DNA from: Hydra vulgaris | Lineage: Eukaryota; Cnidaria; Hydrozoa; Anthoathecata; Hydridae | NCBI RefSeq assembly: GCF_038396675.1 | Contig: NC_088922.1 | Location: forward strand, 68,976,001-69,040,000 | DNA: 64,000 nucleotides | Reading direction: 5' to 3' | In this document: piece by piece, positions 21,543-32,913 of the stretch | Position numbering within the stretch: position 1 is the first letter of the stretch | Layout of the letters: each line of letters starts with the position of its first letter | Notes under the pieces: model-generated | The model's database searches: none | What the model was told of the DNA's origin: nothing | The model's input: only the letters and a program-made list of their open reading frames with translations | Position numbers and translations under genes: made by a program

Positions 21543-22854
21543 CTTAGGTCGTTAGAGAAGTTCATAGAACTTTATCTGTAACGATTCAATGAGACAGGAA
21601 ATAATTAAATATTTATATATCATTTTAAACTGTGTTTAATTATGAACATTTTAAGCACTTGTTGCAATATTTTTAATGTTTATTAAAAAAGTCATTTACA
21701 TTTTATTATATACGTTTAAAAGAAAAAATTTAAAAATGGAAAAATTTGAACATTGAGCAAATATTATAACCCGTGCTCTACTTGGAGTTTCAGCACAAAC
21801 CATGACCAAAGATTGGTTTTAGTTCATGGTGACCATGCTTCGAAATATAGTACAATTGCCAAGCGGGCTACCTTATTTAAAGATGGTAGAGAGAGTCTCA
21901 AAGATGATCCTCGCTCAGGGCACCCTCAAAACACGAATACAGCCTAGAATATTGAACGTGTGCGAGCCATTATTGAAGATAATCCGCATGCAACACTTGA
22001 TGTAATTGAAGCCTTGACATTGATTAATCGTTTTACAATCAACTAAATTATTCACAACGCACTTAAAAAAAGAAAATTAACATCACGTTGGATACCCCAC
22101 AAGTTAATCGATCAAAATTGCAAGAATAGAGTTAAAGCATGTAAGGAAAATACCCCTTTTCAGAAACGGCTCATGGAGAAAATGCAATATTATTACAGGG
22201 GATGAGTTGTGGTTTTATTTGAGACAAGTTGGATACAAATCGGCTAGCGCTATTTGGGTCGGTGAAGGTGAAAGTCCAAGAATTATATTGTAAGATGCAA
22301 CAGGTTTCAGCCAAAAAAAATTTTTTACATCTTCTTCAAAACAACAAGTGTTGTTCATTTGGGTTATGTTGAAAAGGAAGACACCATTACTCGCAAATAT
22401 TATATAAAAAATTGTTTGAATCCTCTTATATGCGAAATAAATAAGCAAAGACCTAAAACAAGCACTCAAAATTTCAAATATCTTTATGATAATGCTCGAC
22501 ACCATGTGACTCAAGCTGTCACAAATTGTCTAAACCAAGCTGGAATTACAATAATTTGGCACCCACCATACTCATCAAACTTAGCTTCATCCAATTATTG
22601 GCTATTCGACTTGATAAAAAAAAATCTCGATGATAATACTGACGTCGAAAGTCAAAAAACTCGCAAAACGAAGCTACTTCAAAGTATACCCAAAGAACAG
22701 TATAAAAAAACGTTTGACAAATGGCTTGAAAGGATGCAACTTTGTATAGATAGTGATGGAAATTATTTTGAACATTTAATAGAATAAAATTAAAAAAAAC
22801 TATTTGTTTTTTTTTTCTTTAGGGGAGTTCTACAAACATTCCTAACAACCTAAG
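21543..22854 (+). mobile_element. mariner transposon, full length with degenerate inverted repeats
   Basis: The left end CTTAGGTCGTTAGAGAAG (21543) and the inverted right end CTAACAACCTAAG (ending 22854) are imperfect terminal inverted repeats of mariner type. TA flanks both sides (21541-21542 and 22855-22856). The element is 1312 bp, the usual mariner size. It interrupts the endonuclease-linker region of the family C retrotransposon. Confidence 0.9.
21736..22787 (+). pseudogene. mariner transposase, inactivated
   Basis: Almost the whole mariner transposase can be read in shifting frames: EKFEH start at 21736, LLGVSAQTMT, ESLKDDPRSGHPQ (about 21892), NIERVRAIIEDNPHAT (from about 21950), TSRWIPHKLIDQN, the first catalytic aspartate in TGDELWFYLRQVG (about 22195), WVGEGESPR, then an open frame 22359-22787 with the second aspartate in DNARHHVTQ (about 22489). 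The third acidic position, normally SPDLAPSDYWLF in mariners (D34D spacing), reads SSNLASSNYWLF, so the catalytic aspartate is Asn. The spacing of 34 residues is kept. With the frameshifts this copy is dead at both reading and active-site level. Confidence 0.92.
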
Positions 22855-22856
22855 TA

Positions 22857-23700
22857 TCAGCGGGAAGAAGATAGATTTCTACTCAAGTGATATCACGAAG
22901 AATATCACGGAAAGAGTTCTAGTCAGCTTCAAGTTAGTTGTATGAGGTACGATGATTGGGGGGTTCTGATGATGAAGAAGAACAATATAAGATGATAGTT
23001 TTAGAGAGATCAAACCGTGGTCAGAAGCACTTAAGGGTGAATGTTGAGAAACTGAGCACTGCCTAGGATAAAAAATAAGACATAAGTCGAGTAGAGAAAG
23101 TAAATGATTCGGTTTGTCTAGAAATCGATTTAAAAAGTTGACTATTTTATTAGAGATTAAGAAAGTCAAAAGTTCTGGGCCTTAACGTCTACAGAGCCAC
23201 TGACACTAGAACCAAACCATTCAGTGTGAATGGAATTAAAGTCACTAACAATAACGATGTTGGCTTATCGATAAAAAGAGAGGGCTGAGTCAGTTTGATC
23301 AGAAATAACATAAAAAAGAGTGCAGTTTTGAGATGAAGGAGAGCAATATAGAAAAAAGAGAAAAGTGATAAAGTGAAGTGGTGCTAAGCAAAAGCACCAA
23401 AAAGAATAGCATGTGGATTCAATCCAAGTTTCCTGAAAATGGTAACTTTTTACGAATGTCAATGCCCATTCAGAGCATGTAACTATTAGAGTTTTTACAA
23501 ACTAAATTAAGAGAACCATTAACATAAAGGTTACAATATGAGACACCTGAACTCAAATTAGTCTCACAAAGAGCAAGTAGATCTCCTAAAGTTTGCAAGA
23601 GAAAAGACTCGACAGAGGAAAAATAATTTCGAAGACCACGAATATTAATTAATGATAGATTTAGAGAACTTGGTGATGATGATGGTTTTTGGGTATTATA
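22857..23700 (-). pseudogene. Family C retrotransposon, APE-type endonuclease domain
   Basis: The minus strand shows the late endonuclease blocks: IVNFLNRFLDKPNHLLSLLD (about 23145-23085), LCLIFYPRQCSVSQHSPL and the conserved SDH in ASDHGLISLKL (about 23030-22998). Upstream (to about 23700) are words such as LGDLLALCETNLSSGVSY typical of the first endonuclease blocks. APE-type endonucleases nick target DNA for target-primed reverse transcription. Multiple frameshifts and stops (for example around 23160-23280) inactivate it. Confidence 0.85.
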
Positions 23701-24530
23701 GTTTTTTGTACTTTAGTCATTTTTAAATTTGTTAAGGAACTTGATTCAAAGCGCAGATAATACTCAGTACAGTGTTTAATATTTTAAGCAACAAGTATCA
23801 TTAATATTATTAAACCCTTAGCCGTAACAAAGGGCTCTAAATGTGGCCTTGGCACTGCACACCAAAAGTACAAACATAAACACTAACCATGCACAACATG
23901 ACACTGTTAGTACTCTGATATTTTAAAGCTTTTGTTGGAATCAGCCTCTCGGAGAGCTACCTCAGAGTTCGGAAAACCTGACTCCCAGCCGGCCTCAGAA
24001 CCATGAAGCTGATTTTTAGAGCCTTCATTAGGAGTTGGTAGAATGAGTTGCCTACTCATAAAAACAGAGGCACAAGCAAAACCCATTCATTGAATAAAGA
24101 AGATTAAGCATTTAAAATCGTGAATTGGAAACATTTTATTATAAATACATCTACGTCAGCCTAATAAACGAAAAAGTGGTGCGAGTCTGGTCAACAGATA
24201 GACTCTGTTTGCCCTTTAAGTCTTTGCCTAGAAGGCCTTTTACAAGACTATAACCGATGCATTTAATGTCTGGTTAAGATAAGTATTTTTATCGACATAC
24301 CATCTATAGCATTTGCTTAACCAAGAGCCCCAAGGCAGGGTGTGTTTTAAGTCGGAGTTGGCTTCTCCTAGCTTTTCCTTAAAAAGTGTATCCTACAAGG
24401 TAGCATGACATAAAGTAGGTTATACTGGGTCTGGGTTAAATGCTACCTGTAGCGCGATAACATGACCTGACCTTGAAAAATCGATATTGGCAAAAATAAT
24501 ACTGCAAATGTCGTCTAAATTTGGAGACCT
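23701..24530 (-). mobile_element. Probable 5' leader/ORF1 region of the family C retrotransposon
   Basis: This region lies upstream of the endonuclease in element orientation. Its base composition (GC-richer, no TA arrays) matches the element more than the flanks, and it ends in an A-rich tract (24531-24560). No intact frame or zinc knuckle is recognised, so the assignment rests on position. Confidence 0.45.
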
Positions 24531-24827
24531 GTTTATTTAAAAAAAAAAATAACAATAATAATATTAAAAAAAAGCAACAACAATATCAACAAAATAAAAT
24601 AACATCAACTTTATATTTGCGAAAATAAAATTAAATAGAAATAAAATAAAAAATTACTACACCTATTTGTTACACATTGAGTGATGGCCATAAACAGGGT
24701 TGTTACGACATAATATGTCTGGAAGATCTGTCGACATATTTTTAGACATATTTTCTGCCGACAAAAAATGTCCCACATATTTTCTATTGACATATTTTGA
24801 CATAACTTTATGTCTGAATTAATTTCT

Positions 24828-25050
24828 GCTGACATAAAATATGTCAGACATATTTTCTATGGACATATTTTGACATAATTTCATGTCTGAATTATTTTCT
24901 GCTGACATAAAATATATTAGACATATTTTCTATCGACATATTTTGACATAATTTTATGTCTGAATTATTTTCTGCGGACATAAAATATGTCAGACATATT
25001 TTCTATTGACATATTTTGACATAATTTTATGTCTAACATATTATTTTATT
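24828..25050. repeat. 73-bp tandem repeats in the left hAT inverted repeat (mirrored at 30985-31260)
   Basis: Units beginning GCTGACATAAAATATGTCAG start at 24828, 24901 and 24974, a 73-base period. Each unit is itself made of alternating GACATA/TATGTC words, so it is partly palindromic. The right end carries the inverted copies. Such clustered subterminal words are typical transposase binding arrays in hAT elements. Confidence 0.9.
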
Positions 25051-25693
25051 TCAATCTAACAAATTTATAGCGCATTTCAGCTTAATTTTAAAGAGTAAAG
25101 TGAAAATAGTCTAACAGATTTGTTGCTTTTTTGCAATCAGTTATGCTTTATAAAACTTTTATTTTAATCCCTATAAACAAAATTCAGTTGTTTCATAAAG
25201 GTCTTTTTCTGCCCTTTTTAGCGATTCATCATTTGATAGTAGTGACTAATATTGACTAGTATTGATGCATCATTTGATAGTATTGATTAGTATCGATTAG
25301 TATTGGCGATTTCCCGTTATAAGAATCTAAAAACCATCTCAAGCTGAGTTTCTATTACTGAAAGTGGTTTTTATTAGTATGACTAAATTTAAGATTATTC
25401 TTTTAATTAAAATAATAATAAAAAAAAACATTATCAGTTATTTTTAATTAATAGTTGATCTTGAAAAAGGTTTCATTATGAAAAATTGAATTCAAAAGAT
25501 TCTAATAATTTATAACTAATTACGAATAATATACTTATAATTATAATAGTTATGATACATTTATCATAAGAAAAAACTGACAATTGCATTATAATTGCAT
25601 AGTTAACTGCCATAAACTTGCATAAAATGTTTTGAGTGAAATATTTATTTTATTAATTATTTATTTTGTTTTCCTTACGATTTAAAGTCAAAA

Positions 25694-26365
25694 ATGGAGA
25701 ATAATTTATTAAATAAACAAGTAAAAACTCAATTTGAAATAAATAAAGAAGGAGGAGAATGTAAAATGTGCAAAAACTTTTACAAAGGCAAATTAAGTAA
25801 CCTCAAAGATCACTTTCTTCGAAAACACAAAGAAAAAGCCGACGAAATTAAATTATTTGAAGCTACCCCAGCTACAAGGCATCGAAATGACGATGAAATT
25901 CAACGGCGTAATTTTTCAGCTTCAACATCTTCTGAGTTCATCGGAAGTATCTTTTCAGAAGTATTTGATGAATATGACGCATTTAATTGTATGGATTCTC
26001 CTGTTGATGAAGAATTTGACTGTTCTTGTCGAGCGCATAGTTTTTGATGGATTTTGATCAACTGTGTGATTCCTCTATTCAACAGTTCTGTATTAAACAG
26101 TTGATGACCCAATGTAAAGCAAAATCTAGGATCCAGAACTAAAGCAGCAATAAATGCTTCACATTTAAAAAAACTTGTTCTTGTGTATTAATTGCGTTGG
26201 TCAGTAACAATTTTAATCCCAAATCACCTGAAATTTCGCAAGTAGTTTACGGTGCAGCGTTCTCCAGCGTAAAAGTTGAACGTGATTTCTCTGGATTCGC
26301 TTTGGTTTATAGCCATCTACGTAGTCGCTTTTTAAATGATTTCTTAAACTCCATCAGGTGGTAAA
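25694..26365 (+). pseudogene. hAT transposase with the central catalytic region deleted
   Basis: The first 118-codon frame starts at ATG 25694 and holds a BED zinc finger: C-x2-C in GECKMCKNFYKGKLSNLKDH and H-x4-H in DHFLRKHKEK (residues about 27-52). BED fingers bind the element ends. It reaches a stop at 26045; a short stretch FDQLCDSSIQQFCIKQLM follows in another frame. Then the hAT C-terminal dimerisation block appears at about 26220-26365: VVYGAAFSSVKVERDFSGF and YSHLRSRFLNDFLN, ending in TAA. The several hundred residues between, which contain the RNase H-like catalytic core, are missing, so the protein would keep DNA binding but not cutting. It could act as a repressor if expressed; that is inference. 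Confidence 0.85.
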
Positions 26366-27235
26366 AAACAATCTGGATTTAATTGATAAAATAAAATTCG
26401 TTTAAAAAACTTGTTTACTTATTTAAAAAACAATTTTCATTTTTATTTAGTCAAACAACTGTTTTTCTACAAGGTCTCTTAATTTGCAATAGAATCTTTT
26501 GAGATTTCATTTTTCATTATGAAAACTTTTGAGGAATTGTCAATTGAACCTGTCATTTTGAAATGTTGACCTTCTTGGACCTTCTTGCGTAAATGCATTT
26601 ATTATTTAAAAACTAAGGAAAGTTTAAACTTGTCCTGAATTATGGGAGCTATAACACCATGGCCTGAAGATTAAAGAGCCCCGAACTTTATTAAGAGGTC
26701 TCATTATTTTTGTAAAGATTTTTCGCCACTTTGATACAATAAAAATTCCACCTGCTAAAGAATATCTTTTGGCTCTAAAAGTCTTGTATCTTTATCTAAG
26801 GGTAGTATCAGTGGCCTAGCTACTGCAAGGCCAGTATAAGCGAAACTTACGGTCCCACAAGCAACTAAACCAAGAACTGCAAGGTTCAGAAGCACTAAGA
26901 TATATTTAAAGAGTTTTTTATGTTTGTTTTTTTAAGAAAAGTTATCGCTCCAGAGAAACAGTAATTGATCACCTTGGCCACGTATATCTACTAACAAAAT
27001 ACACTTTGCTTGGCCGTTGTGTAATATACATATATCCCGAGCTGTAGCGTAAAAACGATTTATAAGTACATAAAGAAATGAAAATTGTGGTGATTAGAGC
27101 CTGGATACAAAAATGCCCTTAAACATTTACCATCCCTACTGCAAATGTGAGGGAGACAAATTAGTAATTTTTATTGTTTTTGTTTTCTTACACTAAGTTT
27201 ACATCCTCGCCAAATGAAGTGGTTGTTTCAATCTT

Positions 27236-28060
27236 TTTCTAAACATTCTTATGTGATAAGGAAGAACACACTTAAGTTTGGTACTTTAGTATGTTTTTGT
27301 TTATACCACAACATTGCACAATTTTAAAGAAAATTTAATATGAAATCTTATAAAAACCATTTAGACCAAAGTTTGTATTATTGATATAATTATTGCGTTT
27401 ACATAATTATATTAATAATACATCTCATAATTTACGAGCGTAAATTTTGAGATGTAATATTGATGTAATTATTAAAGACATCATTGTGTTATTGGTTATT
27501 TGGTTATCCATAAAGTCTTTAAACGAGTTTAATGTGGTTTTTAACAACACGTTAAAAGGATTTTAGAAAACCTCATTTATACGTAACTATATAATAATAT
27601 TATTAGTTAAAGAAGAGGCTATTGATTAATTAATTGTAATTGGTTTGTTGATAAAAGGAACCGTTGCATGTACAAATTGTAAAACTTTTTTACATTTTCC
27701 TAAACATTCTAATGTGATATAAACAAGAACATACTTGAGTTTGGCACTTAAGTATGTTTTGTTTACCAAAAGTATATGTATTAACCAAAATCATTGGTTT
27801 TTCAGAATCATAATATTACATCTCAGAGTTTACCCAAGTAGACATCATTATATTATTGGTTACCATAAAGTCTTTAAATGAGTTTAATATGGTTTTTAAC
27901 AACACATTTAAAGACTTCATTTGTACGTAGCTAATAATAATATTATTAGTTAAAGATGCTGTTGATTAAGTAACTTTAATAGGTTTGGTAATAAAGAATA
28001 CGCCGCATTTTCAAATTATGAAACTTTTTTACATCGCTTTTAATGTGGTATAATACCACA
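27236..28060. repeat. Tandem duplication of a roughly 350-460 bp segment
   Basis: The segment starting CTAAACATTCTTATGTGATA (about 27239) and including ATAAAGTCTTTAAACGAGTT, GTTTTTAACAACACGTT and AATAATATTATTAGTTAAAG recurs in the same order from about 27701 (CTAAACATTCTAATGTGATA) to about 28060, with many substitutions and a roughly 100-bp deletion in the second copy. Confidence 0.85.
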
Positions 28061-28201
28061 CAAAACTTGTATTTAAATCCATTTAAAGTTAAATCATGCA
28101 TTTTGTTTAATTTATATTTTCATGGATAAAGTTTTTTTAAACCATTTTATTTATATGTTAAAAAAAATAAAAAATTCAAAATTTCTGTTATTTATGCAAT
28201 A

Positions 28202-28257
28202 TTTCTTCTGTTTTAGTATGTTATTTTAGATATAAATAACATACTAAAACAGGAGAA
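28202..28257. repeat. Long hairpin with perfect 19-bp core
   Basis: CTGTTTTAGTATGTTATTT (28208-28226) is the exact reverse complement of 28234-28252; the loop is 7 bases. Pairing continues outward for about five more positions with one G-T pair. Confidence 0.9.
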
Positions 28258-29486
28258 TTTGGTACTTCAGATACATATATTTTAATTTTTTAGATATGTT
28301 TTCAAAAAATACAAAACTATAATTGTCAACTAAAATAAGGTTGTTAAACTCAAACTTCAGAAAAACAAATGATCATCAATTTTTAATGACAAGATTTTAA
28401 TGTCTGTATTATGTACGGATATTTAGAGGACTTGGCAATAGGACTATTTTTGTCTACTTCTTTTCCCCGCCTTTCGTGTATTTTACAAAAGAAAATTAAT
28501 AATTTGTAACGGCAAATTAAGAAAAATAAAAAGTTATAAAAATTAAAAATCCATCACTGTATTAAAGAATGTCTTTATATGATAATAAAAAAAAAAAAAA
28601 CCAATGACGAAATTATATTTAAAAAAAAAATTAATTTGATAATTATCGAATCCCATTTAAATCCCCTAAATAATTGGGGAGGTTGCTCAAAATTTATATG
28701 TTTATAGTTTTTGAACATTAAGAGATTTTTGCATGATATTAGAGACTTGTTAATGAACTTAAATTTAGTTTAAAATGTTTAAAAAATGTATTATAAATGT
28801 TATAAACTCATCATTCTCACACCAGTGGTATAAATGGGAAGTCAACATTTTTAAGGGTTTATTTTTAGCAGACTCCGATTATCGCAATACTTTTGAAAAG
28901 CTTTACATAAACATGAATATATAAATGTTTGGAGTTTGCTTCATGTCGTTACATAAAGTTAAGTTCTCAAACAAAAACAAAAAGCTTGCTACGGGCCTGA
29001 TTTTAAATTTGTGATTGGAATCTAGTTGTTTAAATATTGTGATTTGCACTTTTGTTATTTTTTTTACTTTAAATTTTTTGAAAAATAAAATAAAAAAAGT
29101 AACAAAAATTTACTGAAAAAAAAAGAATTTGATGTTATTTCATCTGTATGATAAAATAACATCAAGACAATTTTCTTCACAATAGACCATATAATTTTAA
29201 ACTTGAAAGTGTGCTTTTTTGAACCATCCTACTAAATACGCTTTATCAAATAAATTAAAATAAGCGGTTTTTGCGGTTATAAAAAGTTATAAATTTTTTT
29301 TCAAGTTAAATACTTTTACATTATACTTTTTTAACTTTATTTTTTTTTTTCAAATTAATCTTGATGTTATTTGCATCAGTTGTTTGAAAGTTTTTTTTTG
29401 AAAGACTGTCTGGTTTAATGTTCTTGCTTTGGAAATGGCTCTACATTTTGCAATTTTATTCTAAGTTTTGTATTTTGGCTTTATTT

Positions 29487-29938
29487 ATTCAGCGTGGTTG
29501 TTAAAAACCAATCTAACCAAAAAAAGTTATTTCTGGAAATGACCAACTCGAATAATTGTTAGATAATAGAATAATAAAGGAATACTTGTTTTCTGGAATG
29601 GACTAATTGAATTTAGTTCATTCCAGACAACAGTTTTATGAATAGCTATTAATAAATAAATAAAAAATTAGTTTTATTTTCTGAGTGGCTATTTTGACCA
29701 GAGCTGACCATTGCCGTCCCGAATGGGAGTGAGGGGGTATCCCCACCCCAAAGCTATTATATATGCATTTGAGTTAGCACATTTAGTTGGCAAGTTTTGA
29801 AGTATTGTTGGCACATATCAAATATCGAGGACCCTTATTTTTGTATGCGTGTGTGTCTCTAGTTGGCAAAAAACACATAGGACCCCCTCCTCAATCAGAG
29901 ACCTCTTCGGGACGGCTCTGACAACAACCACGCTGAAT
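29487..29938. mobile_element. Possible nested MITE pair inside the hAT element
   Basis: ATTCAGCGTGGTTGTT (29487-29502) is perfectly inverted at 29923-29938. Inside the right copy, CAGAGCCGTCCCGAAGAG (inverted, ending 29920) has a partner at 29699-29725 (CAGAGC, eight extra bases, then GCCGTCCCGAA). CAGAGCCGTCCC-type ends are common in hAT MITEs. No target duplications are visible for either pair, so the boundaries are uncertain. The hairpin at 29586-29635 (20-bp arms, 2 mismatches) lies between them. Confidence 0.5.
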
Positions 29939-31317
29939 GAGAGAAGCGAAAAGCAGCAGCATAACTACAAATATGCCCGGCTCATTTACGGTAAATTTTT
30001 ATCAGGGCCACTAACTTATTTCCTCCCGAAAAAAAATTAATACTGAAACAAATAAATCAAAAAAATGTTTTCAAAGCTTTTATGCAAAAAATCTTTCTTT
30101 CTAAAAAGTTATAAACCCCAACTTTAAAGAAAAATAAAATATTAGAGAAAAAAAGTAAGGGTACGACCTCCTTGCCCAGGAAACAAATTTAACATGCACG
30201 TTCATCGGGACTACACAAATGCTTTCAAGATAAAGTAAAATCAAAGTAAAGCCGGAATGATAAAGTAAAACTAAAAAAAAAAAAAGATTCAAAAAAGTGG
30301 AGTTCTCTCCCGTGCTCTGAAAACAATTTTAACTTGTACTTTTATTAAGTTTACACAAATGCTGGAAGGTTTACACATGCATGAATTACCCATAGCTTAG
30401 AAATTAGGCCCCCTTTCCCCATCTTCCCCCGACAAACCTTTAATATGGCCATTAACCTATTCTGCTAAACAATTAAAAAGAAATAAAAAATCAATGATTA
30501 TATAGCAGCCCCTATTAGTACTCATGCGACAGGGAGCCCGTCTCTATACTACTAGTATAGGCTATATTTGCCCCTAATTATAATAGAACTACCCTTTACG
30601 ATATACGTAAAAAAAACAGGCAATAGATTTGAATACGCTACCTCAAAATTTATGTTAAACCAACATGAAATGACTGTTCTTTTGGGGAAGTAAATAATAT
30701 AACTTACTTTTTACTTACTTACCATGTAAAGTATAAAATTTCAAAGAAAAAATTACTTTTATTTGTAAAAGTAAATAATTTTTTTCAAATTACTTTTGTG
30801 TACGCTGTTTTTGCTAATTACTTACTTTTACACGTAAAAGTAATTTGTTTTTACGATGTAGTTTTATTTTACTTTGTAAAGTAATAATGAAGCAAAAAAG
30901 CAACAAATTTGTTAGACTATTTTCACTTTACTCTTTAAATTAGGCTTAAATGCGCAACAAATTTGTTAGATTGAAACAAAATAATATGTTAGACATAAAA
31001 TTATGTCAAAATATATCCGTAGAAAATATATCTGACATATTTTATGTCAGCAGAAAATAATTCAAACATAAAATTATGTCAAAATATGTCCATAGAAAAT
31101 ATGTCTGAAATTTTATGTCAGCAGAAAATAATTCAGACATAAAACTATGTCAAAATATGTCGACAGAAAATATGTCTGACATATTTTATGTCAACAGAAA
31201 ATAATTCAGACATAAAATTATGTCAAAATATGTCGATAGAAAATATGTGGGACATATTTTATGTCAGCAGAAAATATGTCTCAGACATATTTGACAGATA
31301 ATAACCCTGGCCATAAA

Positions 31318-32911
31318 ATATAAACTATTCACTGTGTGACGATAACTTTTGTTTAAGTCACACGGTGAGTAGTTCGCAATTGACTCGACGCATTATTTTT
31401 AAAGTGTTATTAAACGTGTTACCTTTTTTGTTGAGCTTTTATCAAACCTGCGACGCTTGTTTTACTTTATTTCTTATAAAAATATTTTTAAAAAATTAAT
31501 GATAAAATTTTTTATTATAGAATTAAACACTTATTTTTATAGATAAAACTTAATTTTCATGCATTGAATGTTATAATGGCATTTAACGGATTTGTCGAGT
31601 AATAAATATACTTTTTTTGGCCAACGTCAAGTTCAACTTCAAAGTAAGGTATTTAAACTTTATGTTTTACTAAAACGAAAAAATATTTACCTCTAATAAT
31701 AGCAAGCAAACAGTAAGAAAGATATAGTTTTTTCTTATAAATGAAAGTTTTAAATAAAGAGACTGTAAAGGAAAAGGGAAGTTTAGCGACACTGAAGTTG
31801 AGGAAATTTGTTTGTAACAACTTGCATTACAAACAAAACAGAAAACTTATTATTTACTTTAACTCTTGCTTTTTTAAGGATACAAGTTGTGTAAAATCGG
31901 AATATTAATAGAAACCGATTTGCAAAAACGCGCTAAGTCCGAGTAAACCGATTTTGAGAAAACAGCGAAAAACTATACTACTCAAAGTTGCACATCAACA
32001 GAAATTAATATTTTATTTCTCCAATTATAGGAACTTTTTTAATTTTATGATATTTAAAAAACTTTTTTAGTTGATCTAATATTTAAATATATGATAGTAT
32101 ATAGTATATATGAAAATGGATTTGTTATTACTTTTACTTTTTTAAATTTTTTATCATTTGTGACTATTTGGCGTTTTGCAAATGGGCTCCTGGTATGTAA
32201 TGCTGTACTCCAACAAATAAATAAGCGTTTGAATAGATTTATGCATTTATAAAAATTAAATTTAAATTAACTACCTAACTTTAATAAAAATTATAAAGAA
32301 CTTCATCTCATAAAGTTTTTAACCGTGCATTTACTTCTAGTACCAGTGACCGGGAATCTTTAATAACCAGTAACATTTATATCTGTACATCTTTTTTTAA
32401 TCACTAACAGTATATCTTTAGAATACAAAACCTTTAACCTTTTAGTTACAATCACTAAGCATTCTATATATATACATAAATTAGGAAAAAACCATTTCTC
32501 AAATTTTTTCATTTTACGCAGTGTTTCATCAATAAAGACTTATCAGAAAACTCATTTATACATACTTATTTAGATTGCGAAAATAAAATATTGTTGTCGG
32601 CTTTATATTTTACCTTATCAGGTCTATATTAAGTTTATCAAACTTTAACTTCAATTTATTAAACTTTAAGTCAATAATTTGATGCGTTTTCATACAGACA
32701 AGCCGGTCTACGAATTCTCTCAATTTTGTTAGAACTTTTTATTTATTGAGCAAACTAATTTGGTTTAAAAAGCGTTTTGCTATCTGCTTTTTTTTCAACA
32801 TTATTTTTAACAGTATACTCTAGGTTATGTATAATAAAGTAAAAAGTATTAAAAAATCTTTTTGAAATTTTTAAAGAAGAAGTTAATATATCTAAATATT
32901 TTGAGTTAATA
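31318..32911. other. AT-rich intergenic DNA with a small hairpin
   Basis: Bases 31323-31340 and 31355-31372 form a hairpin with 18-bp arms (2 mismatches; TGTGTGAC/GTCACAC). The rest, about 1.5 kb, shows no coding similarity or paired repeat I can recognise. Confidence 0.4.
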
Positions 32912-32913
32912 TA

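Larger units (their letters stand above)
26366..30887. other. Interior of the hAT element: AT-rich DNA without a gene
   Basis: No recognisable coding sequence. Contents are a tandem duplication (27236-28060), hairpins at 28202-28257, 29129-29167 and 29586-29635, a possible nested MITE (29487-29938), and an ACTTACTTTTAC-rich segment at about 30700-30885 with a near-palindromic TTACTTTTACACGTAAAAGT (30823-30842). Confidence 0.5.
24695..31309 (+). mobile_element. hAT transposon of 6.6 kb with 440-bp inverted repeats and 8-bp target duplication
   Basis: The ends read CAGGGTTGTTACGACATAAT (24695) and, inverted, CAGGGTTATTATCTGTCA (ending 31309). Both are flanked by the same 8-mer, GCCATAAA (24687-24694 and 31310-31317), the expected hAT target duplication. 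The inverted repeats extend inward to about 25135 and 30890 and consist largely of 73-bp tandem units. Inside are the two ends of a hAT transposase (25694-26365) and about 4.5 kb of AT-rich DNA with duplications, hairpins and nested small elements. It is non-autonomous. Confidence 0.93.

Noticed and set aside
26664-26700. CTGAAGATTA core as a hammerhead in the hAT interior
   Set aside because: It is followed by GAAC, not GAAA, and no stem II forms.
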